DNA of 64,000 bases from Glandiceps talaboti (GCF_964340395.1 NC_135554.1:18904092-18968091), one strand, 5' to 3'; positions 1 through 16,634 are shown, counted from the first letter of the stretch. Made by a program: numbers and translations. The notes: generated by a model from the sequence alone, not told the origin.

Positions 1-100
1 CCGTCAGAATTTTCACAGCCCCCCCCCCCCCCCCTTGAACTCTCAATTTTTTTCACCCCAGCCTAAACAACCACTCTTCTGTATTGTTTGACTCTTACAG

Positions 101-3208
<3,108 letters not shown>

Positions 3209-4294
3209 AACCAAAGAATGAACTATTGGAGACATGAAGTTTTTATAGCAATCAGAAATGCTCCATATAGTTACTTTTCATTACTGTCATTACTGCATCA
3301 TTTTGCCATTCTGAACACATAAAGTAAATTGGGTGTGTTTTAAGATTGCTTCCTTGTGGTACCTTGTTTCCCATGTCTGGTCCAAATGTGACTTCAAGTC
3401 AGAATGTTATCTGCCTTCACATTATGCAGATTATTTATTTGATCCTCATGTACAAATGCCCATATTTGGGCAATAATATATACAGCACAAACAGAGTTGC
3501 TGTGACATTTCATTTATGTGGTATGTCATCTGTTTCATTCACTCAAAGTACTTCAAATTCAAAATTATAAACAGTTCTGCAAAAACATGGAGGTGTCCTA
3601 CACAGACAAGTAAAAATCAGTAATTGAAGCTATTAAAATCATCAAGTCTATCAGTAGAAGCTTGTTTCTACTGCACTGTAATCAAGTAACACTGCTTACA
3701 TGTATCACTTTTCAATGAGATAAGATAAATGATCCTGCTGTATGTGTTAATGTGTCTTCGTGTTTGTTAGTCTGGAGCTGAAATATTTCTATCTTTATGT
3801 AAAAAAAAAACCCAGTATGTCCCATGAGTACACCAAGGTAACCCAGCTGTTTTTGTTGCAATACTCTGCAGTCGTTATCACAACCAACCAAACAAAGAAC
3901 AAAATTGCGACAAATTTGTATATTTCAAAACACCAACAATTAATATGTAAATTTGAGTAGATTTGTAGATTCATTTACCATCAGCTGTAAATATACTGCT
4001 ATAAAGCCAGCGATAAATATAACACATCTCACTGTCCGTCCAAAAAAATACAATTGACTTGTGCAGTTACTAGTATTAGGTTATTGAAAAATTTGTGGAA
4101 ATTTCCCAGCTGTTGACCTTTCAACTTTTATATTGTAAATACAAAGGTCATGAACTTTGACATGTTAAACACATTACTTTAATGTTTTCTAGTGTTTTTT
4201 TTTCATTCAGTAAAATATTTGAAGGACTTTGTTTATATCTGAGATTGATACATGTACATTTATGTATATTTACTGGTTGATTTAAAATAATTGT

Positions 4295-4300
4295 AATAAA
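4295..4300 (+). terminator. Candidate polyadenylation signal of the first gene
   Basis: AATAAA lies about 1.1 kb downstream of the stop codon at 3208, in an AT-rich stretch with no other gene. It is the best candidate end for the 3' UTR starting at 3209. Closer alternatives were not convincing. Confidence 0.4.
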
Positions 4301-4319
4301 AGTTTTCATGTTATGCGAC

Positions 4320-7055
4320 TCCAAATTTGGTGTACTCTGGTTTTTGTTAATAATTCCTAAATTTCTTGTTCTATAGCTGTAATGAATTTAAAAATATGTC
4401 CTATGTATTTTAGGTTCAATGCCACATGTTTTTCTGTAAATGAAAAATTTAGATTTCCCATTGATTTTCCTTCATGATGCATGTGATAATAGCTGCATGG
4501 TTTTTTTTTGGAAATGCATGATGAGGAATTTTGTAAAGTCAATTAGTGACAATTAGTGTCATGTTGACCAGTCAGGAAATCACACAGATTGTGCCGTCAA
4601 AAGAAGAAAATGGAAAAAAAAAATTAAAGTGGTTGACATGAGGTGAAGATTATAGGAACAGAAAGACATGCAGTAGATCTACTTGATGATAATCAACGTC
4701 TCCACCATAAAAGCCATGGATTGTGATAGCACCCTCTACCAGTAATTGAAGGAAACAGTGCCCTCTCATGAGACTGTTGGCATGTTTATTCAGCTGTTGT
4801 ATATGTGTAAAGAGTTTGGGTGTTGTAGTTTTTACCTTACATCCACCTGACAGTTTTGTTATCCCAAAATTCTAATTATATGATGTACAAGTTAGTGTAA
4901 ACTATTGCATTATTTTGGCACACAAAAATGTTAGCTTAAAGAAAATTTTTTACATTTTGGCTTCACTTTATTTTGGCAGATAAACATATTTTGACTACAA
5001 TGTACATATAGTGATTTTTGTGACTAAAGTATCGATTTCCTTATTTATTACATATAGTTATTCAGAATAATATACCAATAATAATAAAAATGATTCTATT
5101 TTGATGCTGATTTTATTTTGGCACAAACTTTTTTTTTCAGCTGCATACGCTATTATTTCAACCCAAACTACGTATAAGTTCAGAGACCATGGTTTATCTC
5201 ATACTATAGGTTCAGTGAACTATTACAATGCAGTAGTGGTATGATTTCCAGTACAATGCACCCTACACACTGATCACTAAGTGTCATCTATGTCAACTGT
5301 GTTATCAGACTTCAATCATGAAATGACTTCATGGGAGACAGATAGTGAACAAATCTCTTGCAGGTGACAGCAAAACATCTGCTGTGGCCCTATAAACAAA
5401 ACAAAAATGGGGACAAGTTTTGACTGATACTGTGATAGACAAGATATCTGAAGGAAGGGATTAATGTCTTATGCATGAGATGATAGAGTAATTCAACATA
5501 ATATCGGGGAAAATGATTACTAGAATGTCTGCAACAGCTGACAGTAGTTTGCATCAACATAGTTGTTCATCTCTGTCAAATGATGCACACTGTCTTTGTA
5601 AGTTTCCAAACAATTCAATCTGATTGGCTATTTAGATGTTGCTATGCCAAAACCGGAAGTATGCTAAATATAGCCATCTTGGATTTTGAGACCAGCATAT
5701 AAGAAATGAATTGCAAGGCAATTTTTAACTTGTAAATCATAAACAGGGGCAGTGTAGATTTGCTGCGATCACAATTTACACCATGAATAAACACATCATT
5801 AGTCGACAGATGGGGTCAAAGTCTGTAATAGTTTGGTCTAGTCGCCACCGCATTTCTCGTATTTTTTTTGAGTGTGCGTGACAAACGCGTGTGGCACTGA
5901 TCGTGAATACAAAGACAAGATCAAAGTGCATGTTTTTAGTCTAGGTCATTCTGACTTTTCGCTTGTTGTCACCGTTCGGTTTTGGTTCATCTAAACTTAG
6001 ATATCGATATGATGTATTACTGTGCAACAGTCATACTGTATAAAAGTATGTTTTTTTAAATCACAATTTTAACCCATTTCTAGAAACATTGTGTCCTCTG
6101 ATAAAAGATAAGTTTTTTCATTCAGTGTAAAAAAACTGGGTATTCTTAAAGTATTCTTAGTCCGATAATGTTGAAAACATCTGACATTTCAGGATTAACA
6201 TTCTAAAGAGCTGAGTCCTCACACCACTGCAGCTATATGGGATGGGATATTGTGATGGGTTTTTAATAGTAAGGGATAGGAGAAAATCAAATTCTGACAC
6301 TTCACAACGAATTGCTGTATGTCAGTGGTGCCATGATATTTCAAATTGGCCGTAGAAGACATATTGCCTACCCTGTTCTTTTTCTTTCTTTTTTCTTTTT
6401 TTTTCTTTTTCTTCATATTGCCTACTGTGTTCTACCAGTGTCTGCGAGCAAACGTGGACCCAACTTTGAAGAAGAAAATGCTTAGCAAATGTGATCACTT
6501 TTAACATAAATTGTAATACCCATACATAAATCAAGCAATACATGTTATTCTTAACTTATCTCCTTAGCTGTTTGTGATAAAAAAAATATGCAGGAAATTT
6601 TTTTTATCTAAATAAAACATTTTGTCTACCTAAATTTTGTGTGAATTGCATGTTACAAATGAGAGGTGAATAGTGTGTATAATCTCTGACCAAGATAGGG
6701 GTATCATTTAGCAAGCCCTAGATTCATGCTGTTTATCAGTTAAGAAAATATATGACATCATTGTGAGGAGCATTAGTGTGGTCACCGTCAGTACTTCACA
6801 CAATAATCTACAACACTTGAGATAACACAGTCAACTCCTCTGTCCTGTTTATGATATGATAAGAAATCATTTTGTAGTTGACTGTAGCATCCACTTGACT
6901 TTATAATAGTTCAACATACCAATAAGTTTTGCTGACAACAACAACAACAACAAACCTGTGTTTGCCCTTTAAAGCCAGAATACCAAACAGAAATGGGATA
7001 CGATAACACATTCTATTTAGTAATTTTCTACAATATGCTAAAAAGAATGATATAG
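4320..7055. other. Gene-free AT-rich spacer
   Basis: No exon-like open frame or RNA gene was recognised. The stretch holds T-rich runs, short homopolymers and a pyrimidine-rich tract around 6378-6415. Confidence 0.5.
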
Positions 7056-7065
7056 TTATTATCCC

Positions 7066-7245
7066 TGCATATAATACTTATGACCCCTGCATATAATGGT
7101 ACAACCTGTGACCTTTGCATATATGAGAGGGGGGGGGAGTTTAATGGTACAACCTGTGACCCCTGCATATAGTGGTACAATCTGTGATCCCTACATATAG
7201 TGGTTCAATCTGTTATCCCTGCCTATACAGTGATACAAACCGTTA
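7066..7245 (+). repeat. Degenerate ~35-bp tandem repeat
   Basis: The phrases 'ggtacaacctgtgaccc' and 'ctgcatata' recur about five times with changes, interrupted by a G8 run near 7131. This is a small minisatellite with no coding content. Confidence 0.75.
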
Positions 7246-7356
7246 TATTTTGTCAACTCTCTGAGGTGTTCCCTTCACACAAGAACCATGTCTTCATGAC
7301 CCTAGAACACCTTGGTGCCTTTTCAAATAACAAATTAAATTAAAAAGATAAAATAT

Positions 7357-7505
7357 GGATACATTGGGAGTTGAGGAAGACTGTGCCATTCTGATCCGAG
7401 CCAGGGGTAATAATTGTAAAGCGCTTTGAGCACGGAGTGGGAAAGCACTTTGAGCACGGAGTGGGAAAGCGCTATATAAGAAACCAACATTATCATTAAT
7501 ATATT
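7357..7505 (+). mobile_element. 5'-truncated tRNA-type SINE (copy C)
   Basis: This stretch matches the 3' part of the SINE at 9056-9566, in the opposite orientation. Shared landmarks are GAGTTGAGGAAGACT, GGGGTAATAATTGTAAAGCG, a GCGCTATATAAGAA box and an A/T-rich tail. The GCGCTTTGAGCACGGAGTGG box occurs twice in tandem (about 7420-7467), a duplication of about 24 bp absent from the other two copies. The head is missing. Confidence 0.75.
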
Positions 7506-7810
7506 TGTAACTTTTTACAGACAGCATAGTGACTTTTCCTGTTTGTTGACTGTTGAAAAATTTGATGTTTTCTTTTGCAAAGTTATGTTAATAAAAATAG
7601 TTTTATGGTGGTATTTTGGATGGCATGGTCACTTTTAGACAAATTATTTATATTTGATATCCAGGATAATTTCAAACAGAATGCCTTTTTGTTATTTATA
7701 TGAAATACAAATATTGAGAAGTCTGGTCTACTTCCTGGTTTATCATGATATGAATATTTGCGTTCTGAATAATAAGTGAACTACATGAACTAGGACCACC
7801 ATTGCCTTAC

Positions 7811-7960
7811 AACATAGTATGCAATTTAACTTTGTTCCAAACACAACTTGAAAATTTTACCTGAAATTGTCGACTGCAAACTTCAATCTTTGTGAAGTAA
7901 AATTTCAGATAAAATTTTCCACTTGTGTTTGGAACAAAAGTTGAATGGAATACTATGGTT
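7811..7960. mobile_element. Palindromic miniature element
   Basis: The segment AACATAGTAT...GTTCCAAACACAACTTG reappears inverted as CACTTGTGTTTGGAAC...ATACTATGGTT, giving imperfect arms of about 60-70 bp around a short centre. The form suits a foldback or MITE-like element. I see no clear target-site duplication, so the superfamily is unassigned. Confidence 0.6.
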
Positions 7961-8398
7961 TACCAACACAGATGAATTTCCATTTGAAGGCCTTACAATG
8001 TGTTGTATTGTCAGTGTAGAAATAGTCTGTATGCCTATCTCTGAACTACAACTGTGTACACAAGTGTATCCAAGTACCATCTCAACTGACTTGTTGCTAT
8101 TACAATGATTTATCACCAGTTCTCAACAATATAACTTGTATTACATGATTTCTGGTCAAATTAACACCATGTAATGTGTCACTAAGACTTGTTATACTGT
8201 TTGTCATATCATATTTAATATATTATACCAATATGACAAACTTGAGGTATGATTTATTGTAACTTCTACAAAAATTTAGAATTTATGACTCAGCTGGTTT
8301 GTTAGCAAACATCGGGTTTCTAATCAGTTCAGACAACTATAGGTATCTATATGTGAGTGATGTTCTAGTACCTTTGTATGGATATGTGTGTGAATGGA

Positions 8399-8545
8399 GT
8401 GTGTGTGTGTGTGTGCGTGTGTGTGTGTGTGTGTGTGTGGTGGGGGGTGGATGTGTGTGTGTGTGTGGGTGGGTGGGTGGGTGGGTGGGTGGGTGTGGAT
8501 GTGGTGGGGGTGGATGGGTGTGTGTGTTGGTATGTGTGGGTGTAT
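8399..8545. repeat. (GT)n and (GGGT)n microsatellite
   Basis: GT dinucleotides pass into GGGT tetranucleotides (about 8466-8494) and then degenerate TG-rich sequence. The GGGT block could form a G-quadruplex on the + strand. Confidence 0.95.
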
Positions 8546-8760
8546 GAGGTAAAGGCATTGTAAGTGGATATATATGTATATGGTTTAGGTTTATATTTGC
8601 ATGCACATAAAATGTGTTAGGGTCACATGCTGTAGGTTGGTTTATGGCTGTATGTGCGCTTGTCATACACTGTGTGATAATTTTGACAGACTTTTGGCAT
8701 TTGATAAAAACAAAAGACATTAACATACTTTGAAGGAGTTGTGATAGGAAAACTAACACA

Positions 8761-9055
8761 AGACAGAAAGAGAGAGAACAAATATTTTGACATAATTTGG
8801 CAGTGAGCACTCAAATTTGAATCAACATCTCAACCCCCTCAAAAAGACAGAAAGAGCGAGAACAAATATTTTGACACAATTTTGGCAGTTAGTGAAATTT
8901 GAATCAACATCTCAACCCCCTCAAAAAGACAGAAAGAGAGAGAACAAATATTTTGACACAATTTTGGCAGTTAGTGAAATTTGAATCAACATCTCAACCC
9001 CCTCAAAAAGACAGAAAGAGAGAGAACAAATATTTTGACATAGTTAAATTTGAAT
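8761..9055 (+). repeat. 82-84-bp tandem repeat, about 3.5 copies
   Basis: Units begin with AGACAGAAAGAG at 8761, 8845, 8927 and 9009, spaced 84, 82 and 82 bp. They contain ACAAATATTTTGACA and ATCAACATCTCAACCCCCTC and differ at only a few positions, so the array looks recent. It adjoins the SINE at 9056. Confidence 0.92.
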
Positions 9056-9566
9056 TGATATTAATATTAATAATGTTGGTTTTTATGTAGCGCTTTCCCA
9101 CTCTGCTCAAAATGCTTTACAATTATTACCCCCGGCACAGATCTATAGTGGCACAACAGCCCTTTAGTCTTCCTCAACTCCCTGGGGAACATGCAATCCA
9201 TTGCAGCTTCTATAAGCACATAGGATTAAAGCATTCACATTACAACCTCCATCCTACCAGGTTCCCAAATATACAGCTGGGTTGACTGAAGCGCCATTGA
9301 ACATTGCTACCTAGTGGAGTTTGGTGCTATATAAATCTCTTTGATTGATTGATTGATTGATTGATTGACTGAAGCACACTTGTGGTCCAAATCTTGCTCA
9401 AGGACTTCAGCCATTCAGAAACAAATGGCAGCGATGAGGCTCGAACCTGCAACTTGCAGATTCCAAGCTGGCCACTCTACTTACCATTCACCCATCTTGA
9501 CACCACAACCTGCAACCTTCAGCTTTGTAGCTGGCCACTCTTAACTATTCGACCATCATGACTCCA
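9056..9566 (-). mobile_element. Near full-length SINE with a dimeric tRNA-like head, interrupted by another repeat
   Basis: Read on the minus strand, the element opens with two related tRNA-like monomers. Both contain GAGTGGCCAGCT followed by a B-box-like region; the second B box is GGTTCGAGCC (9438-9447), a good match to the Pol III internal promoter. A unique body follows, then the conserved 3' part (GTAATAATTGTAAAGC, then GCGCTACATAAAA) and an A/T-rich tail at about 9056-9074. Related copies lie at 7357-7505 and 16935-17156. The body is split at about 9295-9364 by another short element. A tRNA-derived SINE is the best reading; I do not know the family name. Confidence 0.75.
9295..9364 (+). 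mobile_element. Short retroelement 3' end nested in the SINE
   Basis: A segment of about 70 bp ends in GCTATATAAATCTCTTTG and a (ATTG)n tail. It is flanked by direct repeats TTGACTGAAGC (9283-9293 and 9365-9375), which match a target-site duplication. It is a 5'-truncated insertion of a SINE- or LINE-type element with an ATTG tail. Confidence 0.65.
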
Positions 9567-12500
9567 CATGATTCATAAATTAATCTAAATTGGCAGACAA
9601 GAAGAAACAACAGAAAGTTGGCAGCAAACCCCAGACCAACCAAATCAATTATTAATCTGGAAAGACAGAAAATAAATGAGTGTGTGATAGTCATTGTTAA
9701 TTGAATACACAAAAGATACGTCAATGAAATAATACAGATAAAAAAAATGAAATGACAGGTGAGTTTTGGTTTCCAACACTAAATTGTTGGTGTACATACT
9801 CGTCTATGTAAAATGTATGTAATAGAAAATGTCACTCAGATTGTAATGAATAAGGATGCCAAAGTTTTTGATAACATATTCCTTAAATAATCTAGTCTAG
9901 TCTTGGGGAGGGGATGAGGGTAGAACAAAGCTATTACATATACACAGAGGTTTTACTCCCCTTTGCCAACTCATGTAGACTTTTTTTTAATTCTTGATCT
10001 TTTTTAAAGCATAATGTATAGATTTGATTTTGACCCACCTCTTTGAATGCACATATGACTTTTGACCCAATTTGTGGACTGCAGTTTCTAAGCTGATACA
10101 AATTTTACAAAAATTTCCAACACTTTTGGACAAGTTGCCTTCTATCATTTCTGTCAGAATATGGACATGTGACCCCTAGTTTCTGGCTTAATTGTAGACT
10201 TTTATTAGTTTTAACCCCTAGTTTTGTAGTATTTGTGTTTGTAATCTGATTCCATCAGGGTACACATGTACCCATTACCCAGCCAAGTAACCCCACACCT
10301 CAACCCTACCCTCCTCTGTTTGGTGAGGTACTAATTGACATTTTCAGCATCATGTATCACAGGCCATTCAAAGTCACCTTAATTTATCATCTTGTCGTAT
10401 CATCAACTTGACAGCCAGATTCCTCAGCTTTGAGATGATAACTATTGTTCTGTGTGTCATGTCTTCAGACTGACATTAAGTAATGTGTGTAACTTAATAC
10501 TATCTGACCTAGACTTGGAGAGTCATCAGATTGTAATTTCATTAACTTTGATCTAATTTGACAGTACCCTTGATTGGCAGATACACAAGAGTCTCATTGT
10601 GTTAAGATCTGGGACATCAGTTCAATGAGAGACAACTTTTGCCAATGGTGGTCATTTTACTGTCTGATATCCCCTCCTAGTACAGAATATTCAGAAACAA
10701 GAATATGGGGAGGGTGTCGTCAAGATATTGAGAATTTTTTAGAATTTGGAAATCAACTTCTTCTTTTTTCATATATTTTGTGAAACCTGTGAGGAAATGA
10801 TCTTTTCTACCTTAATATGATAATGAAACATTGATTATTATCATTCAAATGATATTTATTTTTAAAAAATGTACAAAGTTCCTGTTTTTTGGACATTGTT
10901 TTTTGGACAAGATGTGTGTTGTCCTCCTATCCAGGGATCCCTATAATTCAAACATGCCATTGTTTCTTTAAGCATTTGATCTGTGTGACCTCCCCAGGGT
11001 GACCTTCGCTCTGTAGTGATAAATACTTCAAAGCAATAGATGTATGTAATCAGGCCATCGACATCCCTGGCACAACTGGAAACCACAAATTACGACCAGG
11101 CCACATAAAAGAAATAAGTAGTTTCGTGATTTGTATGTATTAAAGAGCTGAATACACCTTGTTCATAACTGTAATAACAACAAATTGCAAACATAGCAAT
11201 AGACAAGTATACTAGATTTACACCAGTTTTCCTTTACTCATATCGTGTTACAAACAACATTACCTGAAAACTGAAGATCATATGCAGGCCACTTGACAAA
11301 AATATTTTGAACTTAGCATTGAGGTATCCATTTATAGGTGCAGTCCTCACAACACTCTCGACCACAATTTAATTGCAGGCCACATGAAAAAATCATATAG
11401 TTAAACCTCTGCATAAGATATTACAACAAGATTGTGAGATCTATCATCATGCTAGATATCAAGGAGAGAAGTGGGGGGGGGGTGAAGGTGGCAGTGGGGG
11501 TTGGGGTTTGGAAGGGGTGGGGGTGCAAGCAAAGGAGGGTACCCCAACACTGCTGTGGATTTCTCCTTTAATACTGTCAACATCAAGAGTTAATGGGATC
11601 TCTTTCCTCTTTTCAGAAATTGTCAAAGTTTTTGCTTCAGTTTTCTAATACATGTAAGGGTACCCACTTATTTGTGATCACACGGAACCCAGGCATTGGT
11701 GGAAGTTATTCTTCTCAACGTATATGACATTGCTATTTAAGTTCTATTTGTATATGCTCAATAAACATGAAGGGAAAGTCAGGGTTGTATATGTGTACGT
11801 GTATACATGTTTTATAAGTATGCCTACTGTATGCAAAGTGAATGTGTATGATTCCATTTTTAGCGACTGAATTTAGAAATGTGCAAACTGCTGACTCAGC
11901 ATGCTAGGGTACAATTTCTGTAATATCATTGACATATTTAGCTATAATTTATTGGGTGACCTCGACAGGATAGTTGCACATTGTTAAATATGACATAATC
12001 ATGTAAAAACGTAACCCCCTTTCTCCCCTTTCCCCCACATATATCCCACCTGTCAGTGTCTCAGATATTTCCCCCACACACTGTAACTTTATCTTGTAGC
12101 TCTTCTGAAGAATCCACATTGATATTCAGTTTGTACCATACCATAGGTATATCAACCATACACAATTTAGGTTTACGACATGGGGCAAAATGTATGCCAT
12201 TGTCCAACTGAACCTCTGACTAATCTATTTCAAAGTCCGTGGCATTATATGAATGGAACCACACATCAATTTTAAGTGAGTTATTGGAGTCATCACCTCC
12301 AGTAATTTAATAACCCCTGTAAATCTCCCTTCAATTACTCATTGTATGTAGAGTAGGTTGGTCATAGATTATACTGCTCTGTCTTTTGATATATATTTTA
12401 TTGTGGGGAAACACAGCTATGTAGTAAAACATTGCTATAATGATACTTTTCTATATCATAATTGATCTGATAAGAGTATGGTCCCATGATTTTCAATATA

Positions 12501-12600
12501 CTGTTTACTTGTGTTGACTTGTTTGTCAGGATTCAATTTTTGATCTGGAAATCAAGCAAATGAAAAACGGGTATAGTTTTCTATTAATATATACATACAT
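9567..12600. other. Gene-free spacer
   Basis: AT-rich sequence with scattered G- or C-rich patches (for example about 11470-11525). No exon chain, RNA gene or well-defined mobile element was recognised. Confidence 0.45.
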
Positions 12601-12605
12601 GTTTA

Positions 12606-12869
<264 letters not shown>

Positions 12870-15085
12870 GTACCTTCTCAAGATTTACGACGACACAACA
12901 AAACACAATCTTTGTCAGTGAAATCACTAATATTCAAACAGGTGGTTACTCTAATTGTCAGGGTACGAGTACATAGAATGAACAAAGCAAAGTCGTTGAC
13001 CCAGTCAGTGAGTAATCAGTAAATTCATCATTTCCACTATCACTCTTATCTCAAGTACTGCTTGATTATCAGATACCTATCTGTCAATCATTTTGTTACA
13101 TTGTAGCAATGAAGTATTTTCTCTCCATTTACCTAGTACCTGGCGTTCTGCCTCTGGCGTTCTGCCTAATATGATGTTATTTTGTCGATTTCTCAGTAAC
13201 TTGGCCACCTGCCTATCTCTAATAACAAGCTGTCAATCAAATAAAGCCATTGTTGTACAAGATTGACAGCCCTGACGTTTGATCTTATTTGAACGAGCAA
13301 CTTGTGATCACCACAAACAAGAACAATATAAATTGATTTGTCACCTACGTCAAATCTTTGAGTCACCTTTATTCGTAAAATTTTGAAGAGGTTTTTGTAA
13401 CATTCAGCATTGCGTACCGAGCTAACCGCAATGTGATACCAACGGTGTTAGTAATTTATGATATCACATTGTCCGAAAGCCACACTCGCCACTACAAGCA
13501 TTTACACACGCTCAATTAAATTCAACTTTTGTGATATAATTTGGCATAACAGAATATTCATTTTCATTCCATTGTCACTGTAGTGTATAAGAATTTGATG
13601 CAAGAACGAGAGAGGTTTTCACTCAAGTATCCCCCCCCCCTTCAACTTAAACGTCATACTTTGCACACAACTCACATATAAATCACATTTGAAATAATTG
13701 TTACATTTTCCAGATTTTTTTTATGAGTTTCAACGATTTTCTCATCCCTACCAAGATCCCGGGGATGGATGATGGAGCTAGACCCGTCTCGTGTTATCCT
13801 TCAACGAATCGCAAGATCTCTCTTTACAAAATTCGATACCACGTTGTAGACTAGGTCGAGACGGTGAGGAAGTTTGCGATATGGCCGAGAAATGGGTATC
13901 TGTATTTGCTACTTGAATGGCAATGTGAAATAACATAATAGACCATAGACCTGGTGGAGGGCCTATGCATAGACTAAGTCCGTGTCAGAGTCCGTGTTTG
14001 TACCTCACCAAACGTTTATTATTGTACGTACAGGAAGTGAAATGTAAACAAAGTTGTAATGAAAAGGGAGAACATTGATTACCCAACGTCTATTGTTTGA
14101 TAAATGCCAGGAGTTGTAAACACAGTGAGTTCAAAACTCGAAGTTGGTTGGTTTACTCCCTGGACAATTTTCATTTGTAGAGTATCCATCGCAAACTTGG
14201 ATACTTGAGCGGCCTTTATTGTTGTCGGTTCATACACCTTGTTTATTTATGTATCTCTTTATTTATATCTTTATATATTCATTTTATTTCGCTTTAATAG
14301 AAACGGTTTTAGCTAAACAACCAACCTTCCAACTGTTCGAATGTGAAATTTTAGTGGTCTGAGGAAATATGCACAAAACATAAAAAAAAAAAATGCAAAC
14401 CGAAAATGATGAAGACAATGACATATATTTACATGTAAAGACATTTTAAAACCAACCCATAAGCGAGAATAACATACAGTCGCTCAGAAAGAGACAAAAA
14501 CATACACATGCCATGATGTGTACAAATTGTTTACAATCACGTGTGTTTGCAATATGGGGCTGGATTGTCATTCCATCGAATGTCTAGCAAGTTATGTCAT
14601 GTTTGACGCTTGCTGTCAAAGCCCCAAGTTGAACAACACTGTTCAGTAGTAATGACGTCTGACTGTAAAGTAAATATTTTGATATTCATGCGTTGGATTG
14701 TTTTTGTTTAAGTTGTTTTTCCGTCGATCAGGTTATGGGACTACGTGGCCTTCAACCCCCAACATAATTGACTTGTTTTAGGACACGAATTGTGGTGCGC
14801 AATCAATGCTGAAGTTTGCTTCTGACATGTCGGATGTTTGACAGTGGAATGATTGTCATCGTGCTGCTGAATCCAATGCTAATATGGCGATAAATCGTCT
14901 AGAACCATTGCGAAGGCCATGATTAAAACTTGGATTGGAAAAATCAGTTGACTGGCAGATCTTTTTAATAAAATGTTGGTCACAAACAAATTATAACGAT
15001 CGATCATGTGGTTTTTACTGATATAAAGAGAACACTAAATTGAATGCAAGGACCGTACCTGGGATAGGAACATGTCAATGGGACT
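12870..15085. other. Gene-free spacer
   Basis: Mixed-composition sequence without a recognisable exon chain. Short open frames (for example about 14144-14362) are low-complexity or hydrophobic and carry no family signature. Confidence 0.45.
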
Positions 15086-15092
15086 CTTAAGG

Positions 15093-15385
15093 TGAAATGC
15101 ATGTCGGAAATAAACAGTTTAAATTTTTGCTGCTACTTTGTTCGAGAAAATTCCAACCTATTCTCTGTTAAAATCAAGAAAAGATTCATACACCTTTCCA
15201 CGTGTAGGGTCTATGGTTAACTCTATGGGGAAATACAATATTGTTGATTTTCGTGAACCCCTGATGGTAAACCCCCAGATTTCTTTTATTATTTCAAAGG
15301 GACCAGAAGTAAGTGTCCATAACTTTGGAGAGATTTACGATAAAACCTTTGCTTTTCAGTGAAATTTGCTAAGGCACATTCTACC
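15093..15385. mobile_element. TTAA-flanked MITE, family 1 (piggyBac-like)
   Basis: The ends are inverted relatives: GGTGAAATGCATG on the left, and GGTAGAATGTGCC as the reverse complement of the right end. TTAA lies just outside each end (15089-15092 and 15386-15389). The interior matches diverged copies near 19632, 38745, 46730 and 59860. A short non-coding element with TTAA targets suits a non-autonomous piggyBac-type element; no transposase was seen. Confidence 0.65.
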
Positions 15386-15389
15386 TTAA

Positions 15390-15662
15390 AGGGGAATGCC
15401 ACTTCAGATTATTCATTAACTTTGGGTGATGGAGTTTTATTTCATGATTGTACACCAACATATGATTTCAGAGATACAGTAAGTTTAAGTTGACTTTCAT
15501 TTCGGGTTATTAATGTCTTTGCAGTGGGCCACATTCCTTCATAGGAGTCAACAGAAATGCTTATGCAATAGCTGAACAATGAATATTCACGACCTTTTCA
15601 CTAAAGGTAATAAGAATTGGGAGTCATGAGTATGCCTTTCTTTCCTGGAGTGGTGTTCCCCT
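15390..15662. mobile_element. TTAA-flanked MITE, family 2 (piggyBac-like)
   Basis: Terminal inverted repeats AGGGGAATGCCACTTCAG and, inverted at the right end, AGGGGAACACCACTCCAG are bounded by TTAA on both sides (15386-15389 and 15663-15666). It is 273 bp with no coding capacity. It shares its left TTAA with the preceding MITE, so one probably inserted at the other's target site. Confidence 0.75.
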
Positions 15663-15713
15663 TTAAAAGTTTTGGTGCCTCATGATCGATATTTGTAATG
15701 CTCCCCTAAATTT

Positions 15714-15830
<117 letters not shown>

Positions 15831-16633
15831 GTCATTGGTTTTGATTCCAAGACTTTTGCGATTTCATTTATTACTAAACGCAAACATTCACGATTTTCAC
15901 AACGTAGAATGGGAAAGAGAAACAAACACAGTGAAGATTAAAAAAAAAGTCTAAATGTGTGTGAGAACTATAGAGCATGGACAAAGATGCCACACTGATT
16001 ACATCCCCAGGTACAACTTGAATTACACTTGGACGTCGACCCCGGATTTGAACACACGTTATTCTGACTCAGACACTCGCAGTCTGTGTGGAAGCGATTA
16101 CTTCTCTATTTGGAAACAGATGATACATTTGTAAGATAGGAGACGTAACAAGAGAGGATAAGACGATACAGTTTATATAATAATCTGTGTTCATGATAAC
16201 GACTGTTATGTGATGAAACTATAATTAAAATGTAATTTTGAGGACACAATTGGAATGCATGCATACACACATATCAAGCTTTGTGCATCTCTGTTTTGTC
16301 TTTGTACATATATTGTAGTAAAGCTTGTAGTAACATTTTATATGTGAATGTCAAAATTTTACAACAAAAGTGACAATACAGATAGCATTATAGTTTAAAT
16401 GTCTGATATGGTCTCTAATCAAAGGTTGAACGATGCTGCTCACTTTGATATCGTTTCAAGTACAAATTGATATAACGAAGCGGAACAAGACGTACAGAGA
16501 CGTCGAATTTTGTTCATTGGTTGATACAAGTGTAGACATCTTTCTTCTCAGGTGACGGCAGGTGGTTTGATTTGAGATAGTACATGAGTGAACATGTTTG
16601 CAATACACATGCAATGATGTTATACAGGGAAGA

Positions 16634-16634
16634 G

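Noticed and set aside
9438-9560. Possible tRNA genes on the minus strand
   Set aside because: The B box is good but the cloverleaf is not complete, and the units continue into a SINE body with related copies elsewhere.
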